Source: Ophiura sarsii (taxonomy: Eukaryota; Echinodermata; Ophiuroidea; Amphilepidida; Ophiuridae). From it: a stretch of DNA of 64,000 nt. A program made the translations under genes and the position numbers. Positions 57,579 through 64,000 of the stretch are shown here, in pieces. The stretch lies in assembly GCA_035610835.1 (NCBI GenBank), contig CM069441.1, positions 84,271,761-84,335,760 of the forward strand, in the 5' to 3' direction. Under the pieces are notes generated by a model. That model was given only the letters and a program-made list of their open reading frames with translations. It was not told the DNA's origin and did not search any database. Position 1 is the first letter of the stretch. Each line of letters opens with the position of its first letter.

Positions 57579-58162
57579 GGATGGTATGGAGGTTGGAGGA
57601 TTGAGCCTGGGATGCGGGGCCCGGGGGATCGCAGGATAGCATTTTTCACTGGAGACACTATCTAGGATGAGGGCTGCCCGGCGACCCCTGCGGGTGCCCT
57701 TGCCTCCCCGGCTCGATGTTGTATGTCCTTTTGTAGGAGTTTGTCAAATTTGTCCAATATCAGCTAGAATCTTGTCAAGTGTTGTTCAATAGCAGGTTGT
57801 TCCAGAACTCTAGCTCATTGACTCATTGCTTGTCAAAATTGCTCAATATCGCTTATAATATGAGTTGGTCCATAGCAGGGTGTTCTGGTTCACAGTGCTT
57901 AAAATCTAAATGTCAATTGCATATTGGATGGGAGCATGGGAAATGCCGAATTGTTTGAGAATATTGTAGTACTTAGATTGATTGTTTAAATACTATACTT
58001 TGTTTGTTCTTGTAGGCGATGGCCTACCATTCTTGTAGTACTTAGATGGATTGTTTAAATACTATACTTTGTTTGTTCTTGTAATTAGGCGATGGCCTAC
58101 CATTCTCATGAATAAATAAAACTGTGATAGTCATTCTTTTTGTCATGTGCTTCTCTACACAA
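57579..58162 (+). repeat. Split direct repeat B1
   Basis: The 584-bp repeat starts GGATGGTATGGAGGTTGG and ends GCTTCTCTACACAA. It matches 58576-59159 with no difference seen. It contains GGGGCCCGGGGGATCG and, near the end, a 66-bp internal duplication ending GGCGATGGCCTACCATTCT. An A-rich tract (57518-57566) immediately precedes it. Confidence 0.92.
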
Positions 58163-58472
58163 ATGCATTTCCACCATTCACGTGTAAATGCTAATTGTGT
58201 GAGGCCATATGACTTTCAGTAGGCGCAAAAGGTCATCGACCTATTACAGGTTGTTTACGCGTTAGTTGCTCTATAGCTGTCGATGACCGGTCATATATAG
58301 GTTATGTCTGGTAATGGCGCGCGGCTTTCCGGTCGGTATCCTTTGTACGCGGCAATTGCGCGTCGCGCTTGGTTTGTTGTTGATGCATGGCGCAGGTTGC
58401 ACCTGGCGTGATTACGTGCTTCAGGTTGTGTGTTCATCATTCACTGTTTTGATTTTCATGAGTTTGGTTTGG
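58161..58472 (+). repeat. Split direct repeat A2
   Basis: A second copy of A1, beginning at the last bases of B1. The B1/A2 junction reconstitutes what the joined right and left element ends would look like. Confidence 0.92.
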
Positions 58473-58575
58473 CCTCCCTCCCGCCCCTCACCCTCCTCCA
58501 AAGGGTGAGATTTGGGGGAAAGCTTAACACCTCGTTATTGGGGTCCTTGTTGTCGTATATTGCTGATAAATAGTG

Positions 58576-59159
58576 GGATGGTATGGAGGTTGGAGGATTG
58601 AGCCTGGGATGCGGGGCCCGGGGGATCGCAGGATAGCATTTTTCACTGGAGACACTATCTAGGATGAGGGCTGCCCGGCGACCCCTGCGGGTGCCCTTGC
58701 CTCCCCGGCTCGATGTTGTATGTCCTTTTGTAGGAGTTTGTCAAATTTGTCCAATATCAGCTAGAATCTTGTCAAGTGTTGTTCAATAGCAGGTTGTTCC
58801 AGAACTCTAGCTCATTGACTCATTGCTTGTCAAAATTGCTCAATATCGCTTATAATATGAGTTGGTCCATAGCAGGGTGTTCTGGTTCACAGTGCTTAAA
58901 ATCTAAATGTCAATTGCATATTGGATGGGAGCATGGGAAATGCCGAATTGTTTGAGAATATTGTAGTACTTAGATTGATTGTTTAAATACTATACTTTGT
59001 TTGTTCTTGTAGGCGATGGCCTACCATTCTTGTAGTACTTAGATGGATTGTTTAAATACTATACTTTGTTTGTTCTTGTAATTAGGCGATGGCCTACCAT
59101 TCTCATGAATAAATAAAACTGTGATAGTCATTCTTTTTGTCATGTGCTTCTCTACACAA
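58576..59159 (+). repeat. Split direct repeat B2
   Basis: The second copy of B1 forms the right end of the element. It is preceded by a 103-base spacer (CCTCCCTCCCGCCCC...GATAAATAGT) with no partner elsewhere in the window. Confidence 0.92.
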
Positions 59160-60017
59160 TAAGGGTTTGTGAATAACGTGTCGGGAAAAAATACCAGCAA
59201 TTTCAAAATGTTCAAAATAAATTCCAAAAACTGTAGGCAAAAACACCCTTTGACAATTTGAGCCAAAAAATGTTGGTTAATATTAATATGTGGAAATGTA
59301 GAACTAAATCCAAATGTAGTTTTTCAAAAATTCTTTTGAATAAAAACAGCCCAAAAAGTGTACGTATAGGCCTATGAACATTCGAGCAGAAAAAAAAGTG
59401 TTTTGAAAAAAGGTGTTTTTCTTGCATTTTTTCTTGGTGATTATTGGGCCGGGGGATTCATCATCCCTTTGCAACACAAGTGATGCAAAACAACGACCGC
59501 AAATAAAAAAAAATACATAATAACAGATGGGCATATGAATAATGAGCATCTATTATTATATTACAACCCGTTAATGCAATACGAAAGACAGCTGTCGAAT
59601 CTGTCAAACAGAAGTTACTGCTATCTACTGAAGATAGTTATTTACAAGTAGGCCTAAGTTGTTTTACAATTATTTGTGTTACTTTCAACCCTATATATAG
59701 ATTCCGTTACTTTTAGATACTCTTTTGCATATCTAACAATACATGAATAACTCTCGTAGGAGTATCTGAAAACGCCACATTATGCATTGCAATAATGGCC
59801 AATTAATATACATCTTCGAAATGCATTAGTTAGTATAGGGAATTGGTTTCACTGAACGTTCCCGTATTAAATGAATGTCTTTATTAAAAAAAATACTGGG
59901 GATGCCAAGCCTATGGTCCCCTGCTAAATACTGTGCAATTTGAGATACATGTGACATTTAGTTTTTGAGATGTGATAGAAAAACCAAATTTAGATGATTT
60001 TTTTTGCAATCTGCGTA

Positions 60018-60288
60018 TACAATCTTGGAAAAAAGTCCTTGGAACGCGAACGCTGAGCTGAGCACACGTGCTGGGTATTGTGTGCATGTATTGATACTTA
60101 GTGTCTTCTGTTATAAACGGAAATTGTTGAAATGAGATTTTTACTTCCCCACCCCCCATCGATCAATGTTGGGACACTCTGGCAAGCTGCAGGAGCCACT
60201 GGCCTTGGTCAACATTGTACGGGGGAGTGGGGTGACACTTGTCCGTTAATCACACGCAAGTGTTCCAAGACTTTTTTCCAGGATTGTA
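60018..60288 (+). mobile_element. 271-bp TA-flanked MITE, copy 2 of an apparently identical pair
   Basis: It has the same length, orientation and, by eye, sequence as 49314-49584. The flanks differ completely (TCTGCG left, GGTATATAAAA right), excluding a larger segmental duplication. Confidence 0.85.
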
Positions 60289-61049
60289 GGTATATAAAAA
60301 ATGATTATTGAATTATTTTCCGGGTTTTTCTCGCAAATAAATACGTAGAACTGTTATTTTCATTTTAATGTTTCCTTTATTCCACGTGCATAATAAAAAC
60401 GGAAAATAATAAAAAGTAAACACTAAATTATGAATAGGTAAAATGACATACATAATGTTTTTGTCGATGATGGTCGATTTGTTTTTTATTGTGGTAACCG
60501 CTTCAAAAGGGATAACACATTTGAAGCTGCTGGATTATTTTTGGTTGTCGTGATTGTAAAGCTATATGATCAGCCCTATTCATAAAGCCGCACTATCATG
60601 AATAGCATTTGATTATGGAGCGCAAATAATCATGATAATAACATCTATAAAAGTACCGCTGTTTCATCATTGGTCAAAATGGGTTCCTCTAACGCCCAAT
60701 GGACGAGGTCCAAAATCGATACCGATGCGCCAGAGTTTATGAATCTACTATAGTATATACTAGAATATTTCCAAAAATATTTGATGGATTTAAAAAAAAA
60801 TCAGCTAGAAAGATGCACCCAATTGTTGGCCTTGAGACAATGCAACGATAAGAAATTATGCCATTTACCAATTTTTATACAGAAAAAAAAGTGGCACTAA
60901 ATCTCACTTGCTATGGCTGGTTTTGTCCATAAATTAACAGACAATTTTTTTGATTTTCGTGCACAGACATGGAAATCTACCAATTAAGTATGTGTGGCAT
61001 CATTTCAAAAAAATCAATAAGCAGATCATAAATATGTGTGTGGCAAGTT

Positions 61050-61185
61050 CGTCTGATTATGAGTGACGTGGCAATTTGGTCCGATTATGAGTGACATGGC
61101 AAATTGGTCCGATTATGAGTGACATGGCAATTTGGTCTGATTATGTGCGACATGACAATTTGGTCACACATAATCAGACCATTTT
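61050..61185 (+). repeat. Tandem 29-30-bp repeat TCTGATTATGAGTGACATGG
   Basis: Four to five units of (G)TCCGATTATGAGTGACATGG plus CAATTTGG run in tandem, the last ones partly inverted. A mirror array is at 63255-63385 in the other arm. Confidence 0.85.
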
Positions 61186-61259
61186 GCCAGAATTGCCATG
61201 TCACTATGTCTGGCCAATCTGTCCCCGCCTGTTTGTAACCCTCACTGAGGGCAATGAAA

Positions 61260-62105
61260 ACATGCGCGCGGAGCGCGCAACATTTGGAGTTTTTGAACTA
61301 AAAGGGTAATGAAAAACTGTCCTGAAGCCATCTTGTTAAGCTTAAAAATGAAATATTGAACCAATATGCGCTCGGAGCGTGCAAAAAATTGCATTTCTAA
61401 CACTAATGGTCCAGTATGATAATAACGTCCCCCACATAATATTTAGAATTTTTGGTGTGGTTTGAGGGTCATAATAATGTTAAAACCTTTATTCGCGCGG
61501 AGCGCACACATTTTTTGAGTTTTTGAATTAAAATTGGTCATGGAAAACTGTCCTGAAGCCACCTTGTTAAGCTTAAATAATAAAATATTTAAATTAATAC
61601 GCGCAAAGCGAACAAAAATTGTATTTTTAACACTATGGTCCAGTATGATAATAACGTCCCCCACCTAGTATTTAGCATTTTTGGTGTGGTTTTTGCATTA
61701 AAACTTTGGTCCAGTATGATGTTTTTAATGTCCCCCACATATTTAGAATATTTGGTGGGTCAGAGGGCCAATATAATGTTAAAACCTGCATAAAATATTT
61801 GCGCGGAGCGCGCAAAATTTTAACTTCTTGAACTAAAATGGTCATGGAAAACTATCCTGAAACCATCTTGTCAAGCTTGTATAATGAAATATTGAAACTA
61901 ATTGATGTACGCAAAAATTGATATTTCTAACACTTAAATTGGTCCAACATAATATTTAGAATATTTGGCATGGTTTGAGGGCTATTATAATTTTAAAACC
62001 TGTAGAAAATATGCGCGCGGAGCGCGCAAACTTTTTTTAGTTTTTGAACTAAAATGGTCATGGGAAACTGTCCTACAATGCCATCTTGTTAAGCTTATGG
62101 GGGGC
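61260..62105 (+). repeat. Irregular tandem array with GCGCGGAGCGCGCAAA motif
   Basis: The motif occurs at about 61263, 61370, 61494, 61799 and 62012, and in eroded form at 61600. Each is followed by TTTTTGAACTAAAATGGTCA, GAAAACTGTCCTGAAGCC and ATCTTGTTAAGCTT, with period 110-240. The ATGTGCGC-type palindromic core stands out from the AT-rich context. It ends in GGCATGGCCTGCTGCCCCC and GGATACGCCACTG. Confidence 0.8.
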
Positions 62106-62939
62106 ATGGCCTGCTGCCCCCTGGATACGCCACTGACTGAGGGGTACAAACAGGGAGGAGGACAGCTAGGGTTCCCCCGGGGGTTCCCCTCGCTTTAGCC
62201 TTCCCACGGTTCACACACACGTGCTGATAAAAGCCCTCAATTGTTCAGAAAAAAAAGTTGGAACTTTACCCCTTCACTTTGTCTAGTTCGCCAGTCGTCT
62301 TAGCAATGTAAACAAACCCCTTTTTTAATCATGCTATATACGCCGCCGGAAGACTGGCGCATCGGGTACAAAGTTATGTTGAGCGGCCGGTAACGTGCGT
62401 CGGGTAATTGGTACACCACCCATCGGTACTAGTCTTTTCTCTTACTCTTTCCCTCCCTGTTCCCAAAAATGACAGTCCAACGAGGCTTTCTTTCCCTCTC
62501 CCCAGTGGGGGGAAGAAAAGTGAACCGAACATTTTCGACTTTACAATTATTTGTGCTACGATTGAGGTACATTTCTGCTTTAAACAAGCTTCTACTCCCT
62601 CTCCCAAAATATTCCATTTTTGAAAATGTTGCCAAAAATGTTGCCAGTGCCAATCTCAACCGACATACAGTCATTACTGGAGGGGCGATCGCCTCCTCGA
62701 CCCCCTCTGGTTACGCTATACTGCCTCTTCGCTGTCTCTGCTGTCCCCTCTCTCCCCTTCTCTTTTTCCTTCTACTTTTCCTTCTCTTTTCTTCTCCTTT
62801 CCCCTTTTTTATTTTTTTTAGGACAGACCCAAGGGGGGTGTTTCCCACCCAAAACACCCCCCTGCGTACGCGCCTGGTTGTGGCTGCTCTCACCTTTATT
62901 GCAGTCATCACTACACTCTGCCCATGGTTATTTGGACAA

Positions 62940-63252
62940 GGGCAAATAAACCATGAGAGAGCGCCGTCCTTCGGAGGGACGTTAAGCTGTCGGTCCCATG
63001 TATGAGAAACTCACACTCATACATGTTTTGTCACAGCTAGGTTCGTAAAGAGTAGGGTGTTAACCCATAGCTGTTCCTTATCCGTCCCGGTGCTGTCTAG
63101 ATATTCACAATCTAACTATACTGACATAAAGTGCGCCTCTGAGCAGCCATTATGGAGGATGTGAACTGATTCTGATATCTACATAGGCAGCCGTGCTGTG
63201 ATCTTGATGAAATGGCACGTTAAACAAGCCTATTATGTATGTATGTATGTAT
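62940..63252 (+). repeat. LINE-like 3' end with TATG microsatellite
   Basis: GTCCTTCGGAGGGACGTTAA, GCTGTCGGTCCCATGT and ATGGCACGTTAAACAAGCC end in (TATG)n. The 'ggacgttaaaccg-ggtccc' block is familiar from 3' regions of animal non-LTR retroposons. It is nested in the long-TIR element. Confidence 0.5.
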
Positions 63253-63939
63253 ACTCGGACCAGATTGCCATGTCACACATAATCAGACCATTTTGCCATG
63301 TTGCACATAATCAGACCAAATTGCCATGTCACTCATAATCGGACCCAATTGCCACGTCATTCATAATCAGACGAACTTGCCACACATAATTATGATCTGC
63401 TTATTTATTTTCTTGAAATGATGCCACACATAATTGTTTAGTAGATTCCCATGTCTGTGCACGAAAATCCACCAAGAAAATGTCTGTTAATTTATGGACA
63501 AAACCAGCCATAGCCAGTGAGATTTAGTGCCACTTTTTTTTCTGTATAAAACTTGGTAAATGGCACAATTTCTTATCGTTGCATTGTCTCAAGGCCAACA
63601 AATTTGGTATCAAAATGTGCCTAACAATTGGGTGCATCTTTCTAGTTGAAAATTATTTAAATCCATCAAATATTTTTGGAAATATTCTAGTATATGCTAG
63701 GGGGGAACTTACATATTTTGATGGGTGTATTAGAGTGATTAGAGATTCAACAGCACCCACAAGAAGCTGGAGTCCTAATGAACAATTCCCATTGTATAAA
63801 AATTGCTAATTGCTTCATTGTATTAATTTTGAAAGAAGTATGGGGATCAGCAACACGTAAGATATGTGATGCTTGAATAACTCCATACTGAATATATCTT
63901 TATCAACGACTTTGCCAAAACAGTTAGTCTACTGTAGCA

Positions 63940-64000
63940 TATTGGCCATGCTCTAGCGATCCCTCGCAGGAATCCCGGGTTCAATTCCTCAACCAACCTA
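63940..64000 (+). repeat. tRNA-like B-box sequence at the window edge
   Basis: ATCCCGGGTTCAATTCCTC is a near-consensus B box. The upstream TTGGCCATGCTCTAGCG is a weak A box. The feature is cut by the window end and could be a SINE head. Confidence 0.35.

Larger units (their letters stand above)
51228..59159 (+). mobile_element. Tyrosine-recombinase-type (DIRS/Ngaro-like) retrotransposon with split direct repeats, coding region decayed
   Basis: Two pairs of direct repeats occur in the order A1 (51228-51539), internal region, B1 (57579-58162), A2 (58161-58472), B2 (58576-59159). A1 and A2 are 312 bp each, B1 and B2 584 bp each, with no differences noticed by eye. B1 runs directly into A2, as if the right and left ends of the element had been joined in a circle. 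This A1-B1A2B2 layout defines PAT/Ngaro-type retrotransposons and does not occur in LTR or DNA transposons. The internal region has only remnants: a gag-like segment (about 52500-53130) and an SGNH-like segment (about 53866-53990). No reverse transcriptase, RNase H or tyrosine recombinase frame was found, so the copy is non-autonomous. A 103-bp spacer between A2 and B2 is unexplained. Confidence 0.75.
60752..63698. mobile_element. 2.95-kb element with about 420-bp inverted termini
   Basis: The outer arms (left 60752-61185, right 63250-63698) are reverse complements at high identity: AGTATATACTAGAATATTTCC, AAGATGCACCCAATTGTTGG, CTCAAGGCC/GGCCTTGAG, GGTTTTGTCCATAAATTAAC and TCGTCTGATTATGAGTGACG. 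Inside lie a GCGCGGAGCGCGC array (61260-62105), a pyrimidine-rich tract and a LINE-like 3' end (62940-63252). No transposase frame was found and no target duplication was fixed. Confidence 0.7.
47046..64000 (+). other. Intron or downstream flank of the smoothelin-like gene
   Basis: No further exon in frame was recognised in the remaining 17 kb. The block is dominated by the elements listed. Stretches 47046-47832, 48850-49313, 50400-50975, 59160-60017 and 60289-60751 show no defined feature apart from repeats of TTTACCAT (50430-50735). Confidence 0.6.

Noticed and set aside
57579..59159. Interpretation as an LTR pair or plain tandem duplication
   Set aside because: The left end of the element carries only the A repeat and not B, and B1-A2-B2 cluster at the right; LTRs would be the same sequence at both ends.
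62469..63005. 178-codon open frame, the longest in the window
   Set aside because: It crosses a pyrimidine-rich tract and a LINE-like 3' end; the product is low-complexity Phe/Leu/Ser with no domain.

Overview
The window looks like a gene-poor, AT-rich, intron-dominated stretch of an animal genome, most likely a marine invertebrate deuterostome (echinoderm-like). The support is GT-AG exons of a smoothelin-family gene, very long introns, SINE tails of the 'GCGCTATATAAAT...TTATTATT' type and a dense population of short non-autonomous transposons. The echinoderm assignment is my impression from repeat style and is weak. I see no bacterial-type genes, operons or CRISPR arrays.

One host gene is supported. 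Four plus-strand exons (11001-11131, 13536-13611, 42408-42442, 46908-47045) join in phase into one open frame. It encodes an acidic, partly His/Asn-rich protein with a smoothelin-type helix (LEDTEDYDERRQIR...) followed by a Glu-rich stretch. The last exon ends with a second copy of the sequence that precedes the first smoothelin helix, cut by an intron at the same place and phase. Neither end of the gene is in the window. The intron between the second and third exons is 28.8 kb.

Everything else is repeats. (1) At least eleven elements of 200-700 bp begin GGC and end GCC and are flanked by 3-bp TAA/TTA/TAG duplications, as in PIF/Harbinger MITEs. Two sit in one copy of a local duplication whose other copy is the empty site, which fixes their exact ends. 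(2) TTAA-flanked, piggyBac-like elements lie at 4455-5630, 19384-20087, 40172-40407 and 49942-50179. (3) TA-flanked, Tc1/mariner-like elements include an apparently identical 271-bp pair, a 1.2-kb foldback and a family whose interior is an array of short palindromes. (4) A 7.9-kb element at 51228-59159 has A1 - internal - B1 A2 B2 split direct repeats, the hallmark of tyrosine-recombinase retrotransposons of the DIRS/Ngaro group, with decayed gag-like and SGNH-like coding. (5) A 2.95-kb long-TIR element lies at 60752-63698.

There are also several tandem arrays, two adjacent perfect palindromes at 9033-9166, many long poly-G runs, SINE/LINE tails and tRNA-derived sequences. The nesting of elements gives a relative insertion history. 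Identity statements are by eye.
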